From NCBI GenBank assembly GCA_963978545.1, contig OZ021733.1, forward strand, positions 72,819,589 to 72,883,588: DNA of 64,000 nucleotides. Reading direction: 5' to 3'. The notes under the pieces are model-generated. The model was not told where the DNA came from and did not search any database. It saw nothing but the letters and a program-made list of their open reading frames with translations. Shown here piece by piece: positions 34,611 to 46,618 of the stretch. Position 1 is the stretch's first letter. The number at the start of each line of letters is the position of its first letter. The translations under genes and the position numbers were made by a program. The DNA comes from Linyphia triangularis (taxonomy: Eukaryota > Arthropoda > Arachnida > Araneae > Linyphiidae).

Positions 34611-34790
34611 TTTTTGGTTTTGTTTATACGCTTAACGACTTATTTTTGGGCATAATAACGGGTAATCAGGCCGGGAACTACAGCTTAATGTGGATTCCGA
34701 ACCACAACGAACATCCATGCCTTATCCAGGATTCGAACCCGGCAGCTTTGGCATGTGAGGCCAGAGCGCTAACCACACAGCCACCAGGTC
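34611..34790 (-). repeat. tRNA-derived SINE I (left arm, outer)
   Basis: The B box GGGTTCGAATCCTGG is on the minus strand at about 34728-34742; the A-box region TGTGTGGTTAGCGCTCTGGC is near 34782. Its partner in the right arm is 41546-41732. Confidence 0.85.
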
Positions 34791-34926
34791 TACGTTGTTA
34801 GTTTGGATTAGTTTGGTTTTCAATTTGGAAGTTTTTATCTTGTATCCATCTAATGGTACAGTTTCGAAGTTGCTTACTAAAGAGTAAGAACTAATGTTAC
34901 AGACCGCCGAAGCAAGATACTTTTGT

Positions 34927-35105
34927 CCATCGGTTAGCTGTGGGTATAGCTCTCTCGCCTCGCATGCTAAAGGTGCCGGGTGCGAATCCCGGGTTAGGCA
35001 AGGATGTTTGTTGTGATTCGGAACCCACGTTAAGCTGTATGTCCCGGTCTGATTAGCCTGTCACTGTGCATAAAAATAGGGCGTTGAGCGTACAAACCAA
35101 CCAAC
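34927..35105 (+). repeat. tRNA-derived SINE I (left arm, middle)
   Basis: It has GGTGCCGGGTGCGAATCCCG (B box with one change) and ends AAACCAACCAAC. Its partner is 41241-41418. Confidence 0.85.
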
Positions 35106-35310
35106 TAATGTTACAGAATAATTCCTGTAATAAAATATTACTGATTTTTGCACAAAATGCATTATGATGTATGCTTATAATAATTTTAGGGGATGTTTCA
35201 CTACTTGTTTAGCATTTGAAGCTAGCAACTTAGTGGAAGGAATTTTGTAAACAAAAACTAGATAGGTATGTTTGTGTCGAAAGAATGGTCTTGGTGAAGT
35301 TACTCAAAAT

Positions 35311-35411
35311 ATCTGGCGTCGTCAGCAACACGAGGACTATTGACAAGCCAACATCCAAACATCTTACTCGAGACTCGAATCCGCTAGAAGCTAAACCACT
35401 ATACCATTTGG
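35311..35411 (-). repeat. Fragment of tRNA-derived SINE II (left arm)
   Basis: On the minus strand it reads TATAGTGGTTTAGC, a B-box-like GATTCGAGTCTCG and GCGCCAGAT-like ends. It is shorter than its right-arm partner at 40570-40742, so the left copy has internal deletions. Confidence 0.7.
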
Positions 35412-36491
35412 TTGGCGGAACTGGAAAAGGTCTCTATTATAGTAACTTCGTCGTGACTACTAGAATCAACGCCAAAATACGAGAATTTCTCTGTATATGT
35501 CATGGCAAAACTTAGTTGGTTTTAACTTAAATTTGTTTACAGAGGTCATTTTTTATTAATTTCAATTTAGATTCATTTGGCATGTGTTTCAAATGCTATA
35601 ATGCAGAAGCATAATAATTAGTGATGCTATTAAAACACGAAATAACTGTGAAGCTGATAAAATAGTTCCAAGTTCATGACTTTCCTTACAAGTCATTTCG
35701 TTAATTGAATAAAATAAAAAGTTAATATTTTCAAAACTCATTTTAAGTAAGCAAAATTATATTGCAGAATCAATATATGTTTTATATTTTCAAAGCATTA
35801 CGGGAGTTCACTTTGTTTTCCAAAGGGTATTTTATTACCTATTTGGTAAAATTAAAATCCAACCTACTTAAATCAGTGGAAACTTTTCCATTATTCTTCC
35901 ATTCGAGCCCCTTCCGAAGCCCTTCTTTCTGACAACTGTTCATTTCAGCTACGCTATTTGGACGCTATTTTTTAAATGCATACAGATCATTGACATCTTG
36001 AACTTGGTTCTCTTCTCAACTTGCTTTCCGGGAGTTCCGGACCTTTCATTAGGAACATTAAGATTAAAAATCAAGCTAAACATTAATTATTGCATTGCAT
36101 GAATGTATTTTATCCTAGTGGGCTCCCTGCCCTGTATGTAGCTTCACAAATATGAGTATAATATCATTTTAAAGCTACTAAGTTTGAAAAAGCTGGTATT
36201 TTCAATAAGCACAAAATTTGAAATAGAAAGTTTTAAATGAATTACCTGAGATACATATGTTTTAAATACAGAGTTCATCTGTTTTCTTTAAAAGAAGTTA
36301 ATAATAATTGCATGATTTGATTTTGTAAAAGAACTTTTGACTTGGAGAAGTCATTGATACGCTGTTTCTTTTATGCAAACTTACTATTGAATGTTTAAAT
36401 TAATAACATTTGTGAAATCGCTATCATGAGTATGTACTTAATATAATAGTATATTTCTATTTCAGCTGCTATCAGCCAAACACAAGCTACG

Positions 36492-36674
36492 ATTGGTTGG
36501 TTAGTTTATACGCTCAACGACCTTTTTTTCTGCACAATGATGGCTAATCAGGACGGGATCTACAGCTTGACGTGGATTCCGAACCACAACGAACATCCAT
36601 GCCTAATCCAGGATTCGAACTCGGCAGCTTTGGCATGCGTGGCCAGAGCGCTAATCCTACAGTCATCAGATGGG
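36492..36674 (-). repeat. tRNA-derived SINE I (left arm, inner)
   Basis: The minus-strand B box is near 36616 (GAGTTCGAATCCTGG), and the tail AACCAACCAATC points outward. Its partner is 39113-39297. Confidence 0.85.
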
Positions 36675-37492
36675 CCACAAGCTACATAAATGACTAAACA
36701 TTGAAGAGATACCTAGTTAAAAGTGGTGGCTTAGAACAGCGCTTGACAGGAACGTGAGAAGGTCACTGTCGCAACAAATCGAATAAATGACATTTTACCC
36801 TAATTTATAATAAATAACAATAAATTTAATCCACGAATTGAGAGCAAAGTGTCCTTGTTTTGTCTTTATTTTACAATTGCTGTTTTGTTAAGGTTCTTTC
36901 AATAATTGTTGAAATAATGGGATTTGCGTGGGAGATTATGTTGAGACATAACATGATGTAAATTACTTGTAATTCTGACCAAAATTAATGATATAAGTTA
37001 TTAATAATTGTATCATTACACATTTTCTACCCTTGATGTTTTGAATTATACTTTAAAAATTTGGATAATCTTTATGCAGGAGAACTTCTGAAAAAATTAA
37101 GTGGAGGCTGAACATAAATTGGAAAATTATTTGGTTGCAAAAAAACCCCTTATAGATAGTGCTTGAAAAGAATAGTGTAGAAGTAAATGGAAGATATTTA
37201 AACATGGTGTGTTTGTTTAAAGAATTGACAAGTTTCTTCCAATAATTACAGCAATTAATGTAATTTGAATTGTAGATCAACATAATGCAAATTTTCTAGT
37301 TTCATAATTCTATTATTCAAGATAATTATTATAAGTTACTGGTAAAAATAAAAATTACAAAAAATCTTATAATCCATGCCACTTATTTAATTTGAATTAT
37401 ATATTTTAATTTTCTGTAATGAGATTTTTTGTGTTGTGTTAACTAAATCTCTTAATGCTTATCTTTTTCAAGCCGAATTGATGTTCACTTAT

Positions 37493-37587
37493 CATTTAGT
37501 GCATTTTGCATGAGCATCATCTTTTTGTTCCCATGTGGATAAAAGTAGGGAACAAAAAGATGATGCTCATGCAAAATGCACTAAATG
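37493..37587. repeat. Perfect 40-bp stem hairpin at the palindrome centre
   Basis: 37493-37532 and 37548-37587 are exact reverse complements around a 15-nt loop. The pairing continues imperfectly for about 30 bp on each side. The right arm has a more diverged hairpin at about 38155-38290. Confidence 0.92.
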
Positions 37588-37622
37588 GGATGTGAATATC
37601 AATTGAGCTTGAAAAGCAGCCT

Positions 37623-38126
37623 GTGGAAAGCGAACCATTATTAGTTTGTCGTGGGACTGCTAATTTCAAATTAATAATATAATGCGAATCTTTAGTTGCT
37701 CGTTGTAGTGTTGTAAAGGGCAATCGACATTATAAGGCGAACTTTCGTCGAGTCGATGTGGGATTGCTGACGGCAGCCAGAAAACTGATATTGGGGCACT
37801 GTTGGGCCGTTGAAGGCAACAGCAATGTTTGTTTTGGATAAGCGGCGGCTCAGACAAAATTTTCTTCCACTTAAGGCTGTCAATTGTAGGGCCACTGCAG
37901 TACACTTGCGGTTTGGCCAGTAGTTGATGCAGGGGAAGCAGTGGGTAAGTGAAGGCTGGCCAGACATCAACGGCCAATTTCCGGCCCTTACTGCTGGCCC
38001 AAGTGTAGGCCAGACGGTCACTTTTATGCACTGAAAAGTAAAGGCCATCCGCTAATGGTCCAGCAGTTTAGGTGATGGCCACACTCAGTCGTCCACTGCT
38101 GGCCCAGATGATTTTTTTTTACTGGG
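37623..38126. other. Non-palindromic spacer between the giant arms
   Basis: About 500 bp, G+C-richer than its surroundings, with many GGCC and GGCCATC motifs. Its right end TTTTTACTGGG (38116-38126) repeats the outer terminus of the palindrome in the same orientation. Two overlapping minus-strand open frames (37666-38048) show no domain, and their openness follows from composition. Confidence 0.6.
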
Positions 38127-39112
38127 ACCCAGTTGCTTTGTAAGCTCAATTGATGTTCACTTCCCATTTAGTGTTTTTTACATGAGCATCATTTTTTTCT
38201 TCCGTACTTTTATACATGTGGATAAAAGTACGGAACAGAAAGGTGAAGCTCATGCAAAAATCACTAAATGAGAAGTGAACATCAATTGAGCTTGAAAAAG
38301 ATAAGCATTAAGAGATTTAGTTACCACAACACAAAAAATCTCATTTTAGAAAGTTAAAATATATAACCTAAATTAAATATGTGGCATGGATTATACGATT
38401 TTTTGTAGTTTTTATTTTTACCAGTAAACTTATAATAATTATCTTGAATAATAGAAATATTAAATTAGAAAATTTGCATTATGACATGCTTCAATGTTGA
38501 TCTACGATTCAAATTACCTTAATTGCTGTGATTATTGGAAGGAAATTGTCAATTCTTAAAACAAAAACACCATCTCTAAATATCTTCCATTTACTTCTAC
38601 ACTGTTCTTTTCAAGCACTATCTATAATTTTTTTCTGCAGCCAAATAATTTTCCAATTTATGTTCAGCCTTCACTTAATTTTTTCAGAAGTTCTCCTGCA
38701 GAAAGATTATCCAAATTTTTAAAGTATATCAAGGGTAGAAAATGTGTAGTGATACAAGAAAATATAACTTATTAATAATTTAAATGATGAAATTTAGTCA
38801 GAGTTACAAGTAATTTACATCATGTTATACACTCAAAATAATATGCCACGCAAATCCCATTACTTCAACAATTATTGAAAGAACCTTAACGAAACAGCAA
38901 TTGTAAAGTAAAGAAAAACAAGGACACTTTGTTCTCAATTCGTGGATTATATTTATTGTTATTTAATATAAATTAGGGTAAAATGTAATTTATTAGATTT
39001 GTTGCGACTTTGACCTTCTCTCATTTCTGTCAAGCGTTGCTGTTCTAAACTTTTTAACGCTTTTAACTAGGTATCTCTTCCATCTCAGCCTGTTTAGCCA
39101 TTTATGTAGTTT

Positions 39113-39297
39113 GTGACCCATCTGATAACTGTATGATTAGCGCTCTGGCCACGCATGCCAAAGCTACCGGGTTCGAATCCTGGATTACACATGGATGTTC
39201 GTTGTCGTTCGGAATCCACGTAAAGCTGTAGATCACGTCCTGATTAGCCATCATTGTGCAGAAAAAAAGGTCGTTGAGCGTATAAACTAACCAACCA
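39113..39297 (+). repeat. tRNA-derived SINE I (right arm, inner)
   Basis: ATTAGCGCTCTGGCC as A-box region, GGGTTCGAATCCTGG as B box, tail AACTAACCAACC. Confidence 0.85.
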
Positions 39298-40569
39298 ATC
39301 GTAGCTTGTGTTTGGCTGATAGCAGCTGAAATAGAAATATACAATTATTTTAAGTACATACGTATGATAGCGATTTCACAACTGTTATTAATTTAAACAT
39401 TCTATAGTAAGTTTGCATAAAAGAAACAGCGTATCAATGACTTCTTCAAGTCAAACGTTCTTTTACAAAATCAAATCATGCAATTATTATTAATTTCTTT
39501 TGAAGAAAACAGATTTGTATGAGATTTAACTCTGTATTTAAAACAGATGTATCTCAGGTAATTCATTTAAAACTTTCTATTTCAAATTTTGTGCCGATTG
39601 AAAATACCAGCGTTTTGAAACTTAGTAGCTTTAAAATGATATTATACTCATATTTGTGAAGCTACATACAGGGCAGGGAGCCCACAAGAATAAAATATAT
39701 TCATGGAATGCAATAATTTATGTTTAACTTGATATTGAATCTTAATGTTCTTAATGAAAAGTCCAGTACTCCCGGAAAGCAAGTTGACAAGAGAACCAAG
39801 TTCAAAGATGTTTCAGTAAAGCGTGATCAATGATCTGGATGCATTGAAAACTAGCGCCCCAATAGCGTGGCGGAAAAGAACAGTTGTCAGAAAGACAAAC
39901 TTTTTTCTGAACGATTTGAAAAGCGCGTTTTGCAGCAAGTTGCGCTGGGGGAAGGCAAGAGGAGGAGGAGAGGGGGGAAGCAAGACAAGAACGATCAACT
40001 AGTTTCGCGCTTTTTTTTTGTTTTTTTTTTGGACTTGAAGTGTTGGTTCGGAAGGGGCTCGAATGGAAGATTAGTGGAAAAGTTTCCATTGATTGAGTAG
40101 GTTGGATTTTAATTTTACCAAATTGGTTATAAAATACCCTTTGGAAAACAAAGTGAACTCCCGTGAAAATATAAAACATATATTGATTCTGCAATATAAT
40201 TTTGCTTACTTAAAATGAGTTTTGAAAATATCAACTTTTTATTTATTTCAATTAACGAAATGACTTGTAAGGAAAGTCAGGAACTATTTTATCAGCTTCA
40301 CAGTTATTTCATTAGGTGCTTTAGTATCACCACTAATTAATGCCTTTTCCTTATAGCATTAGAAACACATGCCAAATGAATCTAAATTTGAAGTGAAAAA
40401 TAAAAAAAAAACATGACCTCTGTAAACAATTTTAAGTTAAAACCAACTAAGTTTTGCAATGACATATACAGAGAAATTCTCGTATTTTGGCGTTGATTAT
40501 AGTAGTCATCCCCTGATGAAGTTACTTTAATAGAAAAATATACCTTTTCCAGTTATATTTCCGCCAACC

Positions 40570-40742
40570 AAATGGTATAGTGGTTAGCATATTAGCTTCT
40601 AGAGAACGAGATTGCAGGTTCGAGTTCAGTGTAAGGCATGGATGTTTGTAAATGTATGTTGGCTTGTCAAATAATGAATATTTTGGCGCAATATAGCCCT
40701 AGTGCTGCTGACGGCGCCAGATAATCTAAAAACAACCAACCA
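40570..40742 (+). repeat. tRNA-derived SINE II
   Basis: A different tRNA head from SINE I: AATGGTATAGTGGTTAGC (A box), GCAGGTTCGAGTTCAG (B box), then ATGTTGGCTTGTC, a GCGCCAGATAATCT block and the tail AACAACCAACCAG. Confidence 0.85.
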
Positions 40743-40935
40743 GTTATTTTTCCATTTGTTATTCAATTCTCTGCTATAATTAAAACTTTGAAAAAATCAT
40801 TCCTATACATACAAATATTAATAATTTTTTCACTTTTGAGTAACTTCACCAAGCAATGTTTTTCGACACCTTAAAAACATACCTATCTAGTTTTTGTTTA
40901 CTCTAACAAAATTCCTTCCACTAAGTTGCTAGCTT

Positions 40936-41113
40936 GGTTGGTTGTTTTCAGATTATCTGGCGCCGTTGGCGACATGATGGCTATAATTCGCCGAAACATT
41001 CGTCATTAGACCAGCCAACATACATTTACAAACACCCATGCCTAACCCGGGACTCGAACCCGCAACCTTCGGTCTAGAAGCTAGCACGCTAACCACTATA
41101 CCGTTTAGTAGGC
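40936..41113 (-). repeat. tRNA-derived SINE II with target duplication
   Basis: It is flanked by AAGTTGCTAGCTT (40923-40935) and AAGTTGTTAGCTT (41114-41126), a 13-bp direct repeat with one mismatch. The other palindrome arm has a single copy of that site and no SINE (about 35219-35231), so this is a verified retroposition event. Head on the minus strand: TATAGTGGTTAGCGTGCTAG. Confidence 0.92.
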
Positions 41114-41240
41114 AAGTTGTTAGCTTCAAATGTTAAACAAATAGTGAAACATCCCCCAAAATTATTATAAACATACATCATAATGCATTTTGTGCAAAAA
41201 TAAGTAATATTTTACTGTAGGAATTATTCTGTAACATTAG

Positions 41241-41418
41241 TTGGTTGGTTTGTAAGCTCAACGACCTATTTTTATGCACATTGACGGTTAATCAGGCCGG
41301 GACCCACATCTTAACGTGGATTTCGAACCACAACAAACATCCATGCCTAACCCGGGATTCGAAACCGGCACCTTTAGCATTCGAGGCTAGAGCGCTATCC
41401 CCACAGCTATATCAGATG
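41241..41418 (-). repeat. tRNA-derived SINE I (right arm, middle)
   Basis: The minus-strand B box GGTTTCGAATCCCGG is near 41357; the tail AACCAACCAA is at the left edge. Confidence 0.85.
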
Positions 41419-41545
41419 AACAAAGGTATCCTGCTTCGGCCGTCTGTAACATTAGTTCTTACTCTTAAGTAAGCAACTTCGAAACTGCTCCGTCAGATGG
41501 ATACAGGATAAAAACCTCAAAATTGAAAACCAAACTAACAACGTA

Positions 41546-41732
41546 GAGCTGGTATCTGGGTGGTTAGCGTTCTGGCCTCACATGCCAAAGCTGCCGGGTT
41601 CGAATCCTGGATTAGGCATGGGTGTTCGGTGTGGTTCGGAATCCACATTAAGCTGTAGGCCCCGGCCTGATTACTCGTTACTGTGCCCAAATATAAGTCG
41701 TTGAGCGTATGAGCAAAACCAAAAATCAAACT
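41546..41732 (+). repeat. tRNA-derived SINE I (right arm, outer)
   Basis: GGTGGTTAGCGTTCTGGCC head and GGGTTCGAATCCTGG B box. The tail is decayed to AAAACCAAAAATC. Confidence 0.85.
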
Positions 41733-41928
41733 AACAACATTAAAATCATTTATACAAGGACTGGATACATTACTTTAAATATCTTTGGCTCTAATCTGCA
41801 GCACAAAAATCGTTATACATAGGAAATAAGTAATACGATAGAGGAAAAGAATTAGAAGCTAGTATTCGGAAGGAATCGTGGTTTGGGATATGCACCCTAT
41901 ACACCTATATTAAATATATCAAAAACAA

Positions 41929-42128
41929 AACCTTAACTGCTGTGGTTTGATATTTTTGGGGCAACATGTGGTCTATACAGATCCAAACAAATTAATGAAC
42001 ATCAGATTAAAATTTAAGAAACATAGTATCGGGAAAAATAATTAAAAAGTCAAAGATGAAATATTTTAGGGGGTGGAAGATTCCACAAAAAATAACTCGC
42101 GGTCTGTCAGACAGCAGTTGGAGGCTAG
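41929..42128. mobile_element. MITE in the right palindrome arm
   Basis: Inverted counterpart of 34175-34398. Its internal palindrome is damaged (GCGGTCTGTCAGACAGC) and one tip has lost CTAG. Confidence 0.7.
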
Positions 42129-42773
42129 AATATTAGTTAATGTTCGTTCAACACGATGCATACCGAACCAAATATACATCATGTCTTGCATAAATGTTAT
42201 CCTCATGTATAAACGACATATCGTATAACTATGTAAAATACAATTAAATACAATATAATGAAAAAAAATTTAATACTTACACGTCGATTTCTTTCCATGA
42301 TGAATACTTCCTGATCCTTTTCTTCAATGAAATAAAAAAAAATCGTTCAATGTTCACGTTTTCAATTAAATAAAAGAAAAATAATGACGCAGAAGATATC
42401 ACTGACCCTTGTGTTGCCTTTGCGCCATAAAACAACAACCAAACCAGAAGATATCACAAACGCAGCAATTTTGTCTACATGCAATGGCTACTAGAAAATC
42501 AAGTGAAAAAAATGTCGTGTTTACAGAAGTTCGAAACAATCATGCGCATGCGCAGAAGGCAAGATACGATGACTTAACCGTTGCCACCAATTATATTACT
42601 AAAGTGCTGGATGGCCATCAACGGACAAGAAGAGGTTGGCCTTGAAAAAATAAGCTGATGGTATCCCAGCAACGAACCCCGAGTGAGCCACTGATGGCAA
42701 TACGTTACCATCACCCACCCAGTACTGCCGGCAGCTAGCCGTGAAGCGGCCATCGTTCGTGTTTTTACTGGGG

Positions 42774-43611
42774 AATTTAATTGCATGTATTTTGACACCA
42801 ACCAAATCCAATTTCGCTGTTTATAAACTTGACTAGCATTATTTTATGCCTAATATATAACTTAAAATAGTGATACTCTACACTTCTTCGGTACAGATTT
42901 TTAAGCATGTTCATTCAGAGAATATTTTGTTAGCTTAATAACCTTGCCGAAACCTTTAACTTGGTATATAGCACATATCTGTAACATTTGTGATTGAGGT
43001 TTATGAATATTCCTGTAAGCTTTTGATCCCCATCATTTATTTATTTCTGTTGATTCTCGGAATGCGAATATAGCTCAATAATACTACTTTTACAAAATAA
43101 TTTTTCTAAATCTCTCAATCTTTGAAAAATTATGAATAAGATTTTTTTTTTTTAATAATTTGTTTAAACTTCGTGTTACCCTTACCAATAAATGTACCTA
43201 GAATGTCTTTTAAAGATGAGTGAATCAATGATGATATTTAAAATTGTACTTAAATTTGAAATGAAACAATAGTTTCACTTAATACAAAATTTTATATAAG
43301 TTTTATTTAAAATACAAGCAGTGTATTTTAGTACACTGGAGCTGAACCATCACTTGAATTTCTCATCTAATTATGGTAAAATTAGAAATATGATTTCTGA
43401 TACATCGTTTTATGATACACCTGTAAGAGTTATTTTATGTTGTCCATCATTTGTATCTGTATGAACCGTTAGGTTTATTCTATAACTTTTACATAAAAAA
43501 AAGTTGGGCATACCTTTTCAATCTCTTCAATAGATACACTGCTAGCATTGAAAAAATAATCTTTGAACAAGCCTGTCTCCAACAGTTCAAATACTTGTCA
43601 CATGGGTTTTG
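42774..43611. other. No gene seen; A+T-rich intron
   Basis: Nothing beyond low-complexity sequence was recognised. Confidence 0.4.
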
Positions 43612-43832
43612 ACGTCCAAAAGGACACCCCTAATCCTTATTAACATTTCTTTTCATGATCTCTGGGCAAGAGCAAAAAGAATAAAGAGCCTCACTCGGCT
43701 GTGGGAAGAAGATGATTCCATATAAGCCACCTCGAGACCAAAATTGGACTGTAAGATAACATTGTTGACTTAAAAACCCCTTTAAAGACAAGGACTTGTA
43801 GAGGATAGGGGTGCCCTTGGATATTTCTTTTT
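43612..43832. mobile_element. Short MITE-like inverted repeat
   Basis: TCCAAAAGGACACCCCTAATCC near 43613 (split here as TCCAAAAGGACACCCC plus TAATCC) faces GGATAGGGGTGCCCTTGGATA near 43813. The body is not coding. Confidence 0.55.
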
Positions 43833-44120
43833 AAACTGTGGAAGGAGACCAATTACCCAAGTCCAGCTGAAGTAAAGGGTGTGGTATTTCCGGGGGTCAT
43901 CTTCCACCCCGCCATTCAATTTCCACCCACACACTCTCTCCACACATACACGCCGCATTCCCCCACTTTTATAACTATCTTGGCAGAATTTGCAAGAAAA
44001 TGTCGAATAACGAATTTTGTAACTTCAAGTTCATCTACAACGAGGCCTCATTGTATGGAGGCAAGAGATGCAGTCTTTGTATGGTTGAATACAAAACTTC
44101 GAGAAAATGAAAATTCAAAA

Positions 44121-45835
44121 CAGGGGCGTAACCAGGATTTTCTTTCGGCGTGGGGGATATGCTCACCCATGTTCAAGAATTGCTTACAATAGTGGTATTT
44201 ATAAAACTGGAAGATAGTACTTTTAAATTAATTGCCCTTAATTACTTAGTCAATTAATTAATTAGTAAATTAAATCTTCGACACTATTTAGACAGTATTT
44301 TTACATAATTTCTTAGTAAAGAAAAAAATATAACTTTTATTAATTATAACATACAAAATTTGCAGAAAATTAAGTTAAGCACATATTTTGCCTCATAATT
44401 TATAATAGAATATACAGTCGAGGCTTTTTGGAGAGTTTATTCTCTATGGATGCGTATGAAGGACGCAGTGACAATTGTAATTGACAATGTTGCCGATTAC
44501 AACTGTTTACTATACGTTTTTTTTTTTTTTAGATGAAAAAGGTATATGCAATAAGAATAGGTAGAATTAAATATACTCATTCGTATTCACAGTGTGGTTT
44601 TAGAGTTTACGAGGCTCAGGACAAACCTATCTTTGACCAATTAGTTTCGCCTTAAATTGGATCAATGTGTGTTCATATCAAAATGACGGTTTAACAGGAA
44701 TGAAACGCAAATATTAAATAATTGAATATATCATTAAATTAGTTCACTTTTATTTGCTCTAAATAAAACTAAATCTAAAAGATATTTGAACTTAGAAAAA
44801 AATTGTAGAATACGTTTAAATTCATCTACACAGACATCTATCATAAATACTCTAATTTTTGTTACTTAGTTTCTTTCCCTTCTTTTTTTTACTTCAACCA
44901 TAAATACGAAAGAAAATGTGCATGAAAAAAATTAATATTTTTATTACAACTACAAAAAACCTGAAAAGATGAAAAAAATAAAAAAAAAAATTAGAAATTA
45001 TTTTTTAAATTGTTTCGAAAATAACTGATTATTTAGACTGTTTATTGGAGTTTATAATATTACAGTAGTGTCAAGCATCATTATATTTTATACGTAAATA
45101 AAATCAAATTATCACAATTGAGTTATTTTAGTTAGATAATTAACTAATTAAAATGTAATTTGTTAAACATCTCTAACACATTGTATGATACAGTTTAGCA
45201 CTTGTGAAGAATGCAATATATTCTACAATGTCGATACCAAAAGCTATGTCCAGTTTACACAATGCTACAAAACCTGTTGTACAACAGTAATGTTCATGCA
45301 TACTTTAAAAAAAGAGCTGTGAAAAAAAATTGAAGCCCCAAAGGTGTATAAAATAATTTCTTATATTGAACAAATATTAATTATGTTTTCTTTTCCAATA
45401 AACTAATACTTAAAGTCATTATTTAATACTATTTTCCCAGTACTTTCTTTAATATTAAGAAAAATATAGCTAGTTTTCCAAGCAAAACATTGAGTGCAAT
45501 GCAACACATCGCAGTACTACACTTTCTATACGAAAATATGCGACTGTCTGTCAGGAACTTTCTGAATCAGGTCAGAGGTCAATATGGTGTCAAACCCAGA
45601 CAGAAACGGTATTATCCACTAATAGCCTGTAAACAGAGGGAGGGAAAAAAAAGATGGGGGGAAGAGATTTTTTAGTTCCAATTCCTGGAAAGTCTTCCCA
45701 AAAACGAGGGGTACTCAACATAGAAGCGGACAATTTCAGTATGAAAATTGGGAGATTGGTTAATTTTATTTTGGTTTTTAATTTTCTACTGCTTTTTCTA
45801 CAATATAAAAATTTTGGCCCCCTTGGCTACGCTCC
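44121..45835. mobile_element. hAT-like non-autonomous element
   Basis: The left end CAGGGGCGTAACCAGGAT and the right end CCTTGGCTACGCTCC are inverted counterparts. The CAG-G start is typical of hAT termini. A convincing 8-bp target duplication was not found. No transposase frame; the short frame at 45490-45675 has no domain. Confidence 0.55.
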
Positions 45836-45864
45836 AAAAGCCAAGTTTCAAGATTGGAACAAAG

Positions 45865-46610
45865 CATGGGCGCCCGCAGAAATATTTGCAAGGAGGTGCA
45901 AGACTAGATTTTTATCAAAATCATTTATTTTTTAGAAATTTTAATTAATAGTTATGAATTTTAAATTATACTCTTTGAGAATTATTTTAAAAAATTCATG
46001 GTATATATTTTTGAAAGCGCAACCCTATTAAAAAGAAGAAACAAAATAGTAAAAATATTTTTAAAAATATATTTTTACGATTTCTTATCATCCAACTAGA
46101 TCTCACGTCATTCAAGAGACAGTATTTAGAACAGAGGAGCACGAAGAAGCAAAAATACAAAAGAGAACATAATATTTCTTCCAAGTTTTGGAAATAATTA
46201 AAAAAGAAAAATTCAAAAGGAAATACAAAGGCAGTATTGGATATGTTTAATTGAATTCTAAAAATAGATTTCAAGGTAGTATACATGATGACTTAGAAAG
46301 CAAAATATTTTTCTAGAATTTTGAGAACCACACAGGAAATGATTATACAATAAAATAAATAAATACTCCTATTCAGTCTCCAATAATCTTAGACAATAGG
46401 CTTCAGTAGCTATAAAAAACGGCATAGAAAAGAAGCAAAAAACTAAAATAATGGAAAAACAAATGCTTATTGTAACATAAAAACCGAAACGGCATATGTG
46501 CTTTTCTTTTTATCTTGGAATTTACACTTTTTCTCTCATATTTTTTTTTAATTTTCAAGAGTTAGGGGGGTGCAAGTGCACCTCCTTGCACCCCTCTGGG
46601 GGCACCCATG
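45865..46610. mobile_element. 746-bp hAT-like MITE with perfect 8-bp target duplication
   Basis: The inverted ends are CATGGGCGCCCGCAGA and GGGGGCACCCATG, flanked by GAACAAAG on both sides (45857-45864 and 46611-46618). It is non-coding. An 8-bp duplication fits hAT-type transposition. Confidence 0.85.
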
Positions 46611-46618
46611 GAACAAAG

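Larger units (their letters stand above)
33519..42773. mobile_element. Giant palindrome (9.26 kb foldback-type element)
   Basis: The left arm 33519-37622 is the inverted complement of the right arm 38127-42773 over its whole length. The arms end in the same terminus, CCCCAGTAAAAACACGG on the left and its inverse GTTTTTACTGGGG on the right. By eye, identity ranges from about 88% to 97%. Matching landmarks include the GATGGCCATCAACGGAC block near each tip, the GCGGTCTGACAGACCGC MITE, three SINE I copies per arm in the same relative order and GCTACATACAGGGCAGG. The right arm is about 0.54 kb longer, mainly from an extra SINE II insertion. No target duplication is evident and no transposase is coded. 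It lies within the host gene's intron. Confidence 0.85.

Noticed and set aside
37666..38048. Two overlapping 118-121-codon frames in the palindrome spacer
   Set aside because: The stretch is G+C-rich compared with its surroundings, so open frames are expected. No motif is seen and the frames overlap on the same strand.
39113..39200. tRNA genes at the B-box matches
   Set aside because: The tRNA-like heads do not close a proper acceptor stem, are continued by a common non-tRNA body and CCAACC tail, and occur many times. They are SINEs.
44121..45835. Target duplication CAAAA for the hAT-like element
   Set aside because: It only works if the right end is shifted by one base and gives 5 bp instead of the usual 8, so I did not claim it.
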